A stretch of 64,000 bases of DNA, from NCBI GenBank assembly GCA_021787335.1, contig JAJYMC010000039.1:2206-66205 (forward strand). Reading direction: 5' to 3'. The notes under the pieces are model-generated. The model saw only the letters and a program-made list of their open reading frames with translations. It was not told where the DNA came from and ran no database searches. Within the stretch, counting starts at the first letter, position 1. Each line of letters begins with the position of its first letter. The DNA is from Bacillota bacterium (GTDB lineage Bacteria; Bacillota; Sulfobacillia; JAJYWN01; JAJZPE01). The position numbers and the translations under genes are program-made. Positions 1-11,417 of the stretch are shown here, one piece after another.

Positions 1-2
1 AC

Positions 3-395
3 CGAGACAAAGACCGCTTCATCAAAGACTCCCACGAATCGATAGCGGGTTTTTTCGAGGGCAGCCTTCATGAGTTGCGGGCCCGCAATCCGGAGATTGA
101 CTTTGATTTCTCTAGAGTTGACGCAACTCGGTTTGAGGCTACCGTTTACGTCAATGGACGCCGTGCAAGTAGTTGCGCGATTGGACTCTCCGACCAACGT
201 GGATTCCCCAACGGGATAGCCTACAGTAGTGGATTGATGCGGAACAGTGGTTTCAACGAACTGCTAAGCTTGGTTGAGGTGGATGGCCAGCTGGCGTTTG
301 AAAAACTGATGGGTTTTGGGGGTAGTGCCCGGCTCACTGTGGAGCAAGCTTGCGATTATTTATGGGGCATGTTTCTGGAGCCACTTCAGAGCTAA
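3..395 (+). CDS. Hypothetical protein, C-terminal fragment (5' end outside window)
   Basis: The frame is open from the first bases of the window, so the TTG at 75 is probably internal and this is the last ~130 residues of a longer protein. It is clearly AT-richer than the DNA after 424, which suggests recent transfer. From memory, the pattern ARNPEIDFDF, then FPNGIAYSSG, then LTVEQACDYLWG and EPLQS resembles the C-terminal part of some bacterial TIR-domain proteins. The TIR domain itself would lie upstream, so this is only a hint. No membrane segment is visible. The next gene starts 29 bases downstream. Confidence 0.65.
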   Translation, partial: RDKDRFIKDSHESIAGFFEGSLHELRARNPEIDFDFSRVDATRFEATVYVNGRRASSCAIGLSDQRGFPNGIAYSSGLMRNSGFNELLSLVEVDGQLAFEKLMGFGGSARLTVEQACDYLWGMFLEPLQS

Positions 396-423
396 CCCAT
401 CAGAAAACCTATGGAGGAGAATA

Positions 424-1089
424 ATGCTCATCGAAACGCTGACCGTCGGGCCGATGATGGCCAACTGCTACCTGGTCGCCGGGTCCGGTTCGCCGGAGGC
501 GGTGGTCATCGACCCGGGCGGGGACGCCCGGGACATCATGGACGCCGTGCGGCGCCTGGGTCTGAAGGTCGTCCTCATCGTCGACACGCACGGCCACGTC
601 GACCACATCGCCGCCAACAACGAGGTCAAGGCGGAGACCGGGGCGCCGCTCGCCGTCCACCGGTTGGAGGCCCCGATGCTGACCCAGCCGTCCCTCAACC
701 TGTCCTCGTGGGGGGGCGTCTCGCTTTCCGGGCCACCGGCCGACCGCCTGGTCGAGGACGGCGAGGAACTCCGCGCCGGGACCCTCATCATCAAGGTCGC
801 GCACACCCCGGGCCACACCCCCGGTGGGATCAGCCTGATCGTCTCCGAGGATAAGGCCAACCCGGCCTGCGGCCCGTCCGCCTGCGAGGGGCCGGTCATC
901 TTCAGCGGCGACACGCTCTTCGCCGGCTCGGTCGGGCGGACCGACTTCCCCGGCGGCTCCTTCACCGACCTCATCGCCGGGATCAGGGACAAGCTCCTCG
1001 TCTTCGAGGACGACACCGAGGTCTACCCCGGGCATGGCCCGTCGACGACCATCGGCGAGGAACGGGAGACGAACCCCTTCCTGGTCTGA
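424..1089 (+). CDS. MBL-fold metallo-hydrolase (glyoxalase II-like)
   Basis: This 221-residue protein has the full metal-site series of the metallo-beta-lactamase fold: THGHVDH, HTPGHTPGG, SGDTLF and a late YPGHG histidine. It therefore probably binds two metal ions and hydrolyses a thioester or similar bond in the cytosol; the substrate cannot be told. The length fits the small glyoxalase II-like/YcbL group. I chose the ATG at 424 because GGAGGA lies at 413-418, and the longer upstream frame only overlaps the previous gene. An insertion carrying two cysteines (residues ~141-146, ACGPSAC) precedes the SGD motif. Confidence 0.85.
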   Translation: MLIETLTVGPMMANCYLVAGSGSPEAVVIDPGGDARDIMDAVRRLGLKVVLIVDTHGHVDHIAANNEVKAETGAPLAVHRLEAPMLTQPSLNLSSWGGVSLSGPPADRLVEDGEELRAGTLIIKVAHTPGHTPGGISLIVSEDKANPACGPSACEGPVIFSGDTLFAGSVGRTDFPGGSFTDLIAGIRDKLLVFEDDTEVYPGHGPSTTIGEERETNPFLV

Positions 1090-1092
1090 CCG

Positions 1093-1130
1093 AAAAAAGA
1101 CGGGGCCGGCCTTCAAAGGGCCGGCCCCGC
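1093..1130 (-). terminator. Rho-independent terminator (minus strand)
   Basis: A GC-rich hairpin (1101-1111 with 1119-1130) is followed on the minus strand by six T residues. It serves the leftward membrane-protein gene and lies between two convergent genes. There is no T-run on the plus side. Confidence 0.75.
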
Positions 1131-1180
1131 TGAATACCACCCGCCGTCCGGGCGAAAGCCCGGCGCGGCGAGAAAGCCCG

Positions 1181-2779
1181 TCAGTAGCGGAAGAAGGCGG
1201 GGAGGAAGTCCATCAGCGCCCGCGACAGGGCCGGCCCGAAGAAGTTCCCGGTCCTCTGGAAAAGGAAGCCGTTGAGGGCGGTCAGCAGCGGGACGACGAA
1301 GAGGTTCTCGATGAGCGCCGGGACCAGCGCCGTCTTCAGGATGATGGCCGCCGGAAGGGAAAAGGCCGCTCCGGCAAGAAAGGCTGTGGCTACGAGGCCC
1401 CAGGTGGGACCGAGGCGGTTCTGCAGCCAGGTCTGCAGGTAGGCGTGGATGATGAAGGTCCGGGCGAAGCCGATGACCACGAACGACCAGTAGACCTGAC
1501 CGAGCAACCCCAACGGGCTGAGGCGCTGAAGGCCCAGGGGGAACGAGAGGGCCCCGGCCGAGACGGTCAGGAAGCCGAGCGTGGCCCCGATCATCAGGCT
1601 CCGGTAGAGATTGTCCCGGCGCAGGCCGAGCCGCTTCCAGGTCACCTTGTAGTGATGGAAGAGGTAGAGGATGAGCGCGGCGATGGCCAGGTCGCCCAGG
1701 GTCCCGAGGACCCGGCCGGGAAGGTAGCCGCCGGTCAGGGCGGCCATGATGGCGTAGAGGGCGATCGCCGCGACGGCCGTCGAGGTCGCCCGCGGCGGCC
1801 AGCTCCGCAGCTCCAGTTCACGTTCGATGATGGAGCGGTGCCGGAAGTCGGGGTTGGTGTCGACGGTCAGGACGAAGACCATCGAGCCCAGGAAGCCGAC
1901 CATCAACAGCAGCAAGAGGGCCGATATGGGGAGCACCCGGGGCTGGGCGTAGACCAGGAAGAACATGGCCGTCCCCGAATACTGATTGGGGAACGAGAAG
2001 GTCTGGCCGGTGGCGGCGAAGGCCAGGGTCACCTGGCGTCCGAGGAACAGGCTGACCCGCCCGAAGTGTTCGCCGTAGATCTGCACCGCCTGCGACTTCG
2101 CGCCCGTCTGGAACTCGCGGGTGATCCCGAAGAGGCCGACGCTCCGCAGGTTCTGCTTCAGGTCATTGATGACGGTCCGGGCCCGATCGAGGGCCGCCGG
2201 CGCGTCGGCCGGCTTGGCCACCGCCCGGTCCTTCATGGCCTCGAGTTCCTGATAGGACAGGGGTATGTAAATGGCGCTGAACGAGTCCTGCAGAGTGCCC
2301 GAGTCGACGGCGGCCGCGATGCTGTCGGCCTGGTCGGGCGGCGGGGCCAGACGATAGAGGCCGGGCCCGATGATGATCACGCCGGCCGTCTGCGGGCCGC
2401 GGTAGGTCGGGATGAGGAAGCCGTCCTTGACGTCCACCTTCAGGTATGGGTCGTCGACGACGAGGCGCTGAAAGGAATAAGCCTCGTTGCGGATGAACTC
2501 CTCGCGCAGAAGACCCAGGCTCGACGGGCTCAGGAAGAACAGCCCGAGGGCCAGGGCCCCGGCGATGAGCGCCCCGAGGCTGATGAAGGCCAACCAGTGG
2601 ATTGGATTGCGGGTGTGATACGTGGTCCGGCGGCGATCGTCGAACTCCGGCTCGGGCGGGGACGGCCGCCTCGGACCAGAACCGCTGGGGCGCGGTTGAG
2701 CCGGCGGTGAGCCGACGGGCGCGCGCGTCAGGGGCCGGTCGGGCAGAGGTAATCTGGTCCGGCCGTTATCGTCGGCCAT
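1181..2779 (-). CDS. Multi-pass membrane protein with a degenerate CPBP (CAAX-protease-like) domain
   Basis: This 532-residue protein has a proline-rich cytosolic N terminus (residues 1-55), a first membrane segment at about 63-85, an extracytoplasmic domain of about 180 residues, then about eight more membrane segments. The last ~130 residues follow the CPBP/Abi layout: a helix ending AYLQTWLQNRLG, then FLAGAAFSLP, then LFQRTGNFFGPAL. The residues expected to form the active site are changed: the Glu-Glu pair aligns with Arg-Thr and the histidine of the second motif aligns with Ser. It may be a non-catalytic member. It is transcribed away from hisS and ends at its own terminator. Confidence 0.7.
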   Translation of the reverse strand: MADDNGRTRLPLPDRPLTRAPVGSPPAQPRPSGSGPRRPSPPEPEFDDRRRTTYHTRNPIHWLAFISLGALIAGALALGLFFLSPSSLGLLREEFIRNEAYSFQRLVVDDPYLKVDVKDGFLIPTYRGPQTAGVIIIGPGLYRLAPPPDQADSIAAAVDSGTLQDSFSAIYIPLSYQELEAMKDRAVAKPADAPAALDRARTVINDLKQNLRSVGLFGITREFQTGAKSQAVQIYGEHFGRVSLFLGRQVTLAFAATGQTFSFPNQYSGTAMFFLVYAQPRVLPISALLLLLMVGFLGSMVFVLTVDTNPDFRHRSIIERELELRSWPPRATSTAVAAIALYAIMAALTGGYLPGRVLGTLGDLAIAALILYLFHHYKVTWKRLGLRRDNLYRSLMIGATLGFLTVSAGALSFPLGLQRLSPLGLLGQVYWSFVVIGFARTFIIHAYLQTWLQNRLGPTWGLVATAFLAGAAFSLPAAIILKTALVPALIENLFVVPLLTALNGFLFQRTGNFFGPALSRALMDFLPAFFRY

Positions 2780-2908
2780 CTGGCAACGGCTCCTTCCCTG
2801 GGAATATGGTCTTAGTTATCCTATCTAGCAGGAAATTCCTTTGGAATAAGCTGGAATACGACTGGTAGAACGGCAAAAACGACTTGCATGGGGTAGGGAG
2901 GAGACCAG

Positions 2909-6081
<3,173 letters not shown>

Positions 6082-6140
6082 TGGCGACGGGTTAGGGGCA
6101 CCTATTGCCACAGAACCTCGCCTTTTCTGGTTCTTTTTGG

Positions 6141-6210
6141 CGCCGCCCACCATGAGATATTCGTCATAGGCCGGCCCCGGACGGTCGATACTCACGGTGG
6201 GCGGCGTTTT
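6141..6210 (+). terminator. Probable terminator of the hisS-aspS operon
   Basis: Perfect 11-bp arms (6141-6151 and 6196-6206) enclose a 44-base loop and are followed by TTTT. The long loop is unusual, so this may instead be a general inverted repeat, but position and T-run suit termination. Confidence 0.5.
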
Positions 6211-6268
6211 CGTCGGCCCGCCACGCCTTTCTCGGGCCGATATCTGACGAGACGCCCCTCGGGGGGTC

Positions 6269-6766
6269 ATGAAACGAATCGCGGTTGGACTATTGTTGCT
6301 CGCTTTGGCCACCGCCTTGACGACGCCCGCGGTGGCCCGAAGCCAGGGAGCCAGCGTGGCCATAGCGGTAAGCGTCCGGCCGACGCTCGCCGTGGACATC
6401 ACCGACGGTCCGCAGCCCTTCCAGGTACGGGAGACCGACCGTGGCCGGGACATCGTCCTGCCCTTGACCGGCCAGGTGCGGTCAAACATGAAGTGGGTCA
6501 TTGCCCTCGAACTCCCGGACTCGGTTCCTGGACCGCAGGGCTATGCCATCGCCGGGTCGGCGATAAGCCTACGGCCGAGGTCCGGAGCCGAGGGCCTGGA
6601 TCTCCGAACCACGAACCTGGCCCTCCTTACTGGACGACCGACCTCCGGCGTGCTATTCGGGAACCAGCTGACAGTTCACGTTCCCCCGGGGGCACCGCCG
6701 GGGACCTACGAAGTGCCTGTCTACCTGTCCATCACCCCTGGCGAACTGGGTGGGCAGGGCCGTTGA
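6269..6766 (+). CDS. Small exported protein of unknown function
   Basis: This 165-residue protein starts with a clear signal peptide (MKRIAVGLLLLALATALTT, probable cleavage after AVA at about residue 23). The mature part is rich in Val, Pro, Gly and Thr with alternating hydrophobic residues, which suggests a beta-sandwich. It ends with the pattern VPPGAPPGTYEVPVYLSI, like the last strands of many surface beta domains. I recognise no named family. It is followed by a second exported protein and a membrane-anchored DUF916-like protein, so the three probably act together at the cell surface. The ribosome site (GGGGGG) is close to the ATG. Confidence 0.7.
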   Translation: MKRIAVGLLLLALATALTTPAVARSQGASVAIAVSVRPTLAVDITDGPQPFQVRETDRGRDIVLPLTGQVRSNMKWVIALELPDSVPGPQGYAIAGSAISLRPRSGAEGLDLRTTNLALLTGRPTSGVLFGNQLTVHVPPGAPPGTYEVPVYLSITPGELGGQGR

Positions 6767-6809
6767 CCCCATTCCGGGGGTGATTAACAAAAGGCCAGCT
6801 AAGACCCGC

Positions 6810-6839
6810 TTGACATAAATCCGTCGGACGTGGGATAAT
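6810..6839 (+). promoter_or_regulatory. Strong sigma-A-type promoter
   Basis: TTGACA (6810-6815) and GATAAT (6834-6839) are separated by 18 bases. Transcription should begin near 6846. Confidence 0.75.
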
Positions 6840-6845
6840 TATCAT

Positions 6846-6946
6846 ACGTTGGAAAGCGAGGAAGGACAGGCCTATTTTGGGCGCTTAACGGCCTGTCCCG
6901 AGCGAGTGGCGCAACCGACCCAACTGATGTTGGGTCTTTATTTTTT
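6846..6946 (+). ncRNA. Candidate small RNA or attenuated leader
   Basis: About 100 bases separate the promoter from a textbook terminator. A perfect 9-bp stem (6864-6872 with 6890-6898) is followed by the terminator stem (6917-6924 with 6929-6936, 4-base loop) and TTTATTTTTT. The next gene starts 70 bases later, so this could be an independent RNA or a riboswitch/attenuator-type leader. It matches no riboswitch consensus that I know. Confidence 0.5.
6917..6946 (+). terminator. Intrinsic terminator in the leader of the exported-protein gene
   Basis: An 8-bp stem with a TGAT loop is followed by ten bases that include nine T residues. It lies between the strong promoter and the coding sequence it would serve. 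Confidence 0.75.
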
Positions 6947-7015
6947 CCCAATCAAGCATAAGATGACACGGAAGTCCAAGACATGGTGTCAACGTCAAGC
7001 AGGGAGGGGCGTATC

Positions 7016-7513
7016 TTGAAGAAACTTGTGGTAGGGCTAGTTCTGATGGGGTTAGCCATGGCTCTGTACGCGGGGATTGGGGGGCAGGTCTCTGCGGCCT
7101 CTGTTTTGCAGTCCACCGGCATGAGTGCCAAAGCGAATCCCAAGGTGCTCTTCACGGCCGTGTTCACGGGAGTTGGTGACTGGGTAACGGTGCCCCTGGA
7201 CCCGGACACGATCAAGGACGTGGCGATCTCTCTCAATATCAAGCACAACGTCCCCGTCACCCTGGCGATCACGGTCAGTCCCGACAGCGCGACAACCATA
7301 CCGACCAGCGCCATGTCTCTACAGCTGAACACCTCAGCATACACGAGTGGCGCCGGGTTCGCGGCCACCGGGGACTATAGCGCCGCCACCGGGGCTGGGA
7401 TTTCGACCCGCGGGGTCGACAACCGGACCGATGTGTTCCGGCTGACGGTTCCCTACACGATGGACCCAACGGTGACTTACACCACGACTCTCACTTACAC
7501 GATAACCGGTTGA
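7016..7513 (+). CDS. Small exported beta-rich protein
   Basis: The TTG at 7016 is chosen because GGGAGGGG lies 6-7 bases upstream and it places two lysines directly before the hydrophobic core of a signal peptide (KKLVVGLVLMGLAMALYAG, probable cleavage after VSA). The 165-residue product is rich in Thr, Ser, Ala and Val after cleavage, with repeated T-V-T-Y-T-type strands at the end, as in secreted surface proteins. No family is recognised and no cysteine is present in the mature part. It lies downstream of a strong promoter and terminator and upstream of the DUF916-like gene. Confidence 0.7.
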   Translation: MKKLVVGLVLMGLAMALYAGIGGQVSAASVLQSTGMSAKANPKVLFTAVFTGVGDWVTVPLDPDTIKDVAISLNIKHNVPVTLAITVSPDSATTIPTSAMSLQLNTSAYTSGAGFAATGDYSAATGAGISTRGVDNRTDVFRLTVPYTMDPTVTYTTTLTYTITG

Positions 7514-7617
7514 AGTCAGGACTGCTCACGGGTAGCAAGGCTTTGTGAGTCTGACCAACGGCGGGTTGCGGCGGTTTGACCGCCCACCCGCCCATTGTCG
7601 TTTGGGGGTCGGCGAGC

Positions 7618-8958
7618 TTGCGGTTGTTAATCAGAGTCCGGGTCTCCGTAATGACGATTGCTTTCCTTGCGGTCATTCTCCTGGCTCTGGCGCCTGTCTT
7701 TCCCGGGCGCGGCATCGCCGCCGCGGCCACCACGGGCGGCGTGTCCATGGGAGTGGAGCCGCTCAGGATTCAGCTGACCCTTGGCCCTGCTCAGTCCAGC
7801 CAGGGTGAAATCGAGGTGTCGAACGAGAGCGCCGAGGCTATCACTGTAAGGGTCTACATCATGGACCGGGTGATCAAGAGCAGCGGCCAGATCAGCTTCA
7901 TCGAACCAGGTAGCAACCGCTGGTCGGCGGGGCGCTGGATCACTCTTGCGACGGACTCGGTGGCTGTCGGTCCCAAGAAAGCAGCCAAGGTTGGCTGGCG
8001 GGTGGATGTACCGCAGGGTGTCGAGCCGGGTGAGCACTCGGCGGTCATCTTCTTTGAACCGGTGCGGGAGACGACCGAAGCCCAGCACTTTACCTTTGCG
8101 ACCCGCATCGGGACGGTCATTTCGGTGGAGGTCCCGGGTCTGATCCGGACAGAGGGAAGGCTCATCGGGTTCACGGCCCAGCAGCCCCCGGTGAGGGTCA
8201 ACCTCGGACCTATCAAGACAAACTTCAAGCTACCGTTCGGCCTTTTCGACGGCGGGCCGGTACCGCTCGCCGCCGCCTTCGAGAACACCGGTAACGTCCG
8301 GGTTGAGGCCACTTCGAAGGTGGAGATCAAGACCCACTCAGGAAAGTCCGTGGCCACCATTGATTCGGGCGAAGCCGTGACCATCTTCCCCGATGATAGC
8401 TGGAACGTTTCAGCTACCTGGGACAAGCCTCCGACCTTCGGGCGGTTCGTCGCCGAAGTCCGAGTGAAGTACGCGGACGACCGCCCTGAATTGATCGCGA
8501 CCACCACGTTCAACGTCTTTCCCATCCGCCAGACCATGGTCCTGCTGCTTTTCGCCGCCGCCATCTGGTTCATCCGGGGCGGGATAAGCTCACTGATGCA
8601 GCGGCGGCGCCGCCGGCGCGAGGCGCGCAAAGCGGCCGGGGGCGAATCTGGCGGCATGGCGTCCGGGTCGTCGACTCAGCAAGCACCGCCAGTACAGGCA
8701 GAGGCTCCGGCGCAGCCGTTGCTAGAGGCACCGTCCCAGACGTCGCCAGAACAGGCGCCGCCTTCACCTACGCCCGCGCCCGAGTCGCCTTCAGTTGCAG
8801 CTCCCACGCCCACGCCGTCCACTCTTTCGCCGCGATCGTCCAAGATAAACGGCGTGGCGCCCACCGCGCCGCAGGCTGGCCCCAAGAACGGGCAGCCGTC
8901 CAATGGGAGCAGCGGCTCCACGGGCATCGGTTCACGGCGGGACCGGAAGAAGAAGTGA
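7618..8958 (+). CDS. Membrane-anchored DUF916-like (WxL-interacting-like) surface protein
   Basis: The ~446-residue protein has a signal sequence, an extracytoplasmic region of ~270 residues, one membrane helix (TMVLLLFAAAIWFIRGGI, near residue 308), a cluster of arginines, and a ~110-residue Pro/Ala/Ser-rich cytoplasmic tail. The pattern GSNRWSAGRWITL then VPQGVEPGEHSAVIFF resembles the Ig-like DUF916 domain that in other Firmicutes partners WxL surface proteins. The TTG at 7618 is preferred because it adds the basic residues expected before the hydrophobic core; the ATG at 7651 is possible. It probably anchors or presents the two small exported proteins upstream. Confidence 0.7.
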   Translation: MRLLIRVRVSVMTIAFLAVILLALAPVFPGRGIAAAATTGGVSMGVEPLRIQLTLGPAQSSQGEIEVSNESAEAITVRVYIMDRVIKSSGQISFIEPGSNRWSAGRWITLATDSVAVGPKKAAKVGWRVDVPQGVEPGEHSAVIFFEPVRETTEAQHFTFATRIGTVISVEVPGLIRTEGRLIGFTAQQPPVRVNLGPIKTNFKLPFGLFDGGPVPLAAAFENTGNVRVEATSKVEIKTHSGKSVATIDSGEAVTIFPDDSWNVSATWDKPPTFGRFVAEVRVKYADDRPELIATTTFNVFPIRQTMVLLLFAAAIWFIRGGISSLMQRRRRRREARKAAGGESGGMASGSSTQQAPPVQAEAPAQPLLEAPSQTSPEQAPPSPTPAPESPSVAAPTPTPSTLSPRSSKINGVAPTAPQAGPKNGQPSNGSSGSTGIGSRRDRKKK

Positions 8959-9075
8959 GCACGTCGTCATCGGAACAAAGAGAAATGATCTCGCCGACCG
9001 CGCCTCGTCGCTCGAAACCGGCCGAATTATTGCGCTTCTTGTCTCATGGCGCGACGCCGCAAACCGTTCAACGAC

Positions 9076-9105
9076 TTGCATCTGCTCGCATACGCGTGGT
9101 ATGAT
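9076..9105 (+). promoter_or_regulatory. Promoter of 6S RNA
   Basis: TTGCAT (9076-9081) and TATGAT (9100-9105) have an 18-base spacer, placing the start near 9112. Confidence 0.65.
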
Positions 9106-9111
9106 AGGAAT

Positions 9112-9356
9112 CGGCGACGGAGAGCGAAAAGCAAAGCCGTCGCTATGGCAAAGGCTTTGCGGATACCCTGCCGTGTGCGTGGAAGTCCGATAGGTTTTGA
9201 GCCAACATCAATACCTAGGGAGTCTGGCTCCGCCGGTGGACAGCACGCCCCCGTCCCCATGGACGTCAGGGGAAGCTGGCAAGCCGGCGGGAGGACACCC
9301 ACCTGCGTAAGCAGGTTCAAAACACGGGGCATCACGGCATGGTGGGGTTCCAATGA
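9112..9356 (+). ncRNA. ssrS: 6S RNA
   Basis: 6S RNA binds the RNA polymerase sigma-A holoenzyme and down-regulates it in stationary phase. The core runs from about 9161 to 9351. Its ends pair (TGCCGTG 9169-9175 with CACGGCA 9333-9339, plus an outer GC-rich stem), it contains the GAGCCA/TGGCTC stem (9199-9204 with 9225-9230), and near the 3' end it has the CACCTGCGTAAGCAGGT hairpin followed by TCAAAACAC, as in many bacterial 6S RNAs. A 5' leader with two short hairpins (about 9113-9160) precedes the core and may be removed. The ~560-base stretch 8959-9518 holds no protein gene. Confidence 0.75.
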
Positions 9357-9364
9357 AAAGCGAG

Positions 9365-9402
9365 ACGGCGGCTGTCTAAAACGACGGCCGCCGTTGTGTT
9401 TT
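9365..9402 (+). terminator. Terminator of 6S RNA
   Basis: An 8-bp stem (9365-9372 with 9387-9394) is followed by TGTGTTTTG just after the 3' end of the 6S core. Confidence 0.75.
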
Positions 9403-9518
9403 GCCGGACCGCGGTGTCCACGGGCTTGGAGGAACACGTCCTGCCTGGAGGGAAACCCGGGCCGGCCCTAGAACAGTACCTGGGACAAGGGGTTGGTGCA
9501 GCAAAGGAGACAGTCGCC

Positions 9519-10151
9519 ATGACCGAGAATGCCCGGCAAGCCCTGAGCATCCTGCGCGACGGCAGCCAGTTCCAGTGGTACGTCATCCCTCTCCTGGCCT
9601 TCGTGTTCTACGTCTACACCGTTGAGGTCGAGAAGCGCAACTGGAACCTGGTCCTGGCCGGGCTGGCCTTCTGGGGCATGGACTGGTTCAACGAGCTCTG
9701 GAACGCGCTGGTGCTGCGCTTCACCGGCTACGCCCCGGTCTGGGGCGCCCCCGGCAAGACGGCCTTCCTCATCCTGGCCGGGCTGAACATCGAGATCATG
9801 TTCATGTTCGCCGTCTCCGGCGTGATCTGGAGCAAGATGCTGCTGCCGAGGAAGGAGGACAGGATCCTCGGCCTCCCGAACCGTTGGTTCATCGCCGTGG
9901 CCGGGTCGGCGTTCTGCGTCTTCGTCGAGTACCTCCTCAACAGCGTGGGCGCCCTGACCTGGGACTACTCGTGGTGGAACCGCGGCGCCCCCTGGCTCAT
10001 CTTCCTCTTCGGATACCTGACGTTCTTCGTCGTGGCTTTCTGGGTGCACGACATGAAGTCAATGAAGCAGAAACTCCTCACCGTCGGGAGCATCTGGGCG
10101 TTGGACATCCTGGCCCTGGGGCTGTTCATCCCGGTGCTGCACTGGATCTGA
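9519..10151 (+). CDS. Six-helix membrane protein of unknown function
   Basis: This 210-residue protein has about six membrane helices, beginning with WYVIPLLAFVFYVYTVEV and ending LLTVGSIWALDILALGLFIP. It is rich in Trp and Phe, and acidic residues (DWFNELWN, NIEIMF, FVEYLLN) sit inside helices, which hints at a conserved polar site. I recognise no family. AAGGAG lies 9 bases before the ATG. It stands between the 6S RNA terminator and threonine aldolase, with no clear functional link to either. Confidence 0.75.
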   Translation: MTENARQALSILRDGSQFQWYVIPLLAFVFYVYTVEVEKRNWNLVLAGLAFWGMDWFNELWNALVLRFTGYAPVWGAPGKTAFLILAGLNIEIMFMFAVSGVIWSKMLLPRKEDRILGLPNRWFIAVAGSAFCVFVEYLLNSVGALTWDYSWWNRGAPWLIFLFGYLTFFVVAFWVHDMKSMKQKLLTVGSIWALDILALGLFIPVLHWI

Positions 10152-10208
10152 GAGACCACCTAGGCCACGCGACGGCCGGTGAGCCGAAGCCATGAAAGGG
10201 CGATGACA

Positions 10209-11249
10209 TTGGGCAAGTACATCGATCTGAGAAGCGACACCGTGACCACACCGACGCCCGAGATGCGCCGGGCGATGGCCGACGCCGAAGTCGGCGACGA
10301 CGTCTACGGCGAAGACCCGACGGTCAACCGGCTGCAGGAGCTGGCCGCGGAGAAGGTGGGGAAGGAGGCCGCCCTCTTCGTCACCAGCGGTACGCAGGGC
10401 AACCAGTGCGCGGTGATGACCCACACGCAACGCGGCGACGAGGTCATCCTCGAGGCCGAGTCGCACATCTTCTACTATGAAGTCGGCGGCGTGGCCCTCC
10501 TGTCCGGCGCCCAGGCCCGGACGATCAAGGGCACGCGCGGCGCGCTCGACCCGAAGGACGTCATGGGGGCCATCCGCGACGACGATCTCCATCACCCGCG
10601 GACCTCGCTGGTCTGCATGGAGAACACCCACAACCGGGCCGGCGGCGCGGTCGTCCGTCCGGAGCAGATGAAGGCCGTCTACGACCTGGCCAAGAGCCAC
10701 GGGCTGGACGTCCACCTGGACGGGGCGCGCGTCTTCAACGCCGCCACCGCCCTCGGCCGGCCGGTCACCGACATCACGAGCAACTGCGACTCGGTCATGT
10801 TCTGCCTGTCGAAGGGCCTGTCGGCCCCGGTCGGGTCGATCCTGGCCGGCTCACGCGAGTTCATCGACCGCGCCCGCAAGAACCGCAAGGTCATGGGCGG
10901 CGGGCTGCGCCAGGCCGGCATCATCGCCGCGGCTGGCCTCATCGCCCTCGAGAAGATGGTCGGCCGCCTGGCCGACGACCATGCCGACGCGCAGGTCCTG
11001 GCGAAGGGCCTGGCGGCAATGCCCGGCATCGCCCTCGATCCGGCGTCCGTCGAGACCAACATCATCTACTTCGACCTGACTCACCCTAAGCTGGACGGGA
11101 AGAGCTTCCCGGCGGCCCTGAAGAACGAGGGCATCCTGGTCAACCCGGCCAACGGCCGGCGGCTGCGGATGGTCACCCACAAGGACATCAGCCGCAAGGA
11201 CGTCGACACCACCCTGGTGACCATCGCCAGAATCATGAAGGAGAACTGA
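10209..11249 (+). CDS. ltaE: Low-specificity L-threonine aldolase
   Basis: This PLP enzyme cleaves L-threonine and allo-threonine to glycine and acetaldehyde. The N terminus ([20 protein letters not shown]), the TSGTQGNQ phosphate-site region, [11 protein letters not shown], and the PLP lysine in [13 protein letters not shown] are all typical. The TTG start at 10209 gives good spacing (8 bases) from GAAAGGG; the ATG at 10203 is too close to it but cannot be excluded. The length (about 346 residues) is normal. A strong terminator follows. Confidence 0.92.
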   Translation: MGKYIDLRSDTVTTPTPEMRRAMADAEVGDDVYGEDPTVNRLQELAAEKVGKEAALFVTSGTQGNQCAVMTHTQRGDEVILEAESHIFYYEVGGVALLSGAQARTIKGTRGALDPKDVMGAIRDDDLHHPRTSLVCMENTHNRAGGAVVRPEQMKAVYDLAKSHGLDVHLDGARVFNAATALGRPVTDITSNCDSVMFCLSKGLSAPVGSILAGSREFIDRARKNRKVMGGGLRQAGIIAAAGLIALEKMVGRLADDHADAQVLAKGLAAMPGIALDPASVETNIIYFDLTHPKLDGKSFPAALKNEGILVNPANGRRLRMVTHKDISRKDVDTTLVTIARIMKEN

Positions 11250-11299
11250 ACCGGCCTCCGCGAGATGGTCGCGGGGCGATGCCACGAGACACAAACGCA

Positions 11300-11337
11300 A
11301 GCGGGGAGACGCTGGAGAGCGCTCCCCGCTTTTTTTA
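11300..11337 (+). terminator. Terminator of the threonine aldolase gene
   Basis: The stem GCGGGGA / TCCCCGC (within 11300-11330) is followed by seven T residues. Confidence 0.9.
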
Positions 11338-11417
11338 TCTGTTTGGAGCCGATTCGGCGCCCATGGGGCGGCCGACCGGGCCAACGTAGCTAGACCCACC
11401 GAGCGAGGCCCACCGAA

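Noticed and set aside
1034-2710. Long plus-strand frame opposite the CPBP-like gene
   Set aside because: It is rich in Arg, Glu, Gly and Pro without motifs and mirrors a real minus-strand gene; long shadow frames are expected at this GC content.
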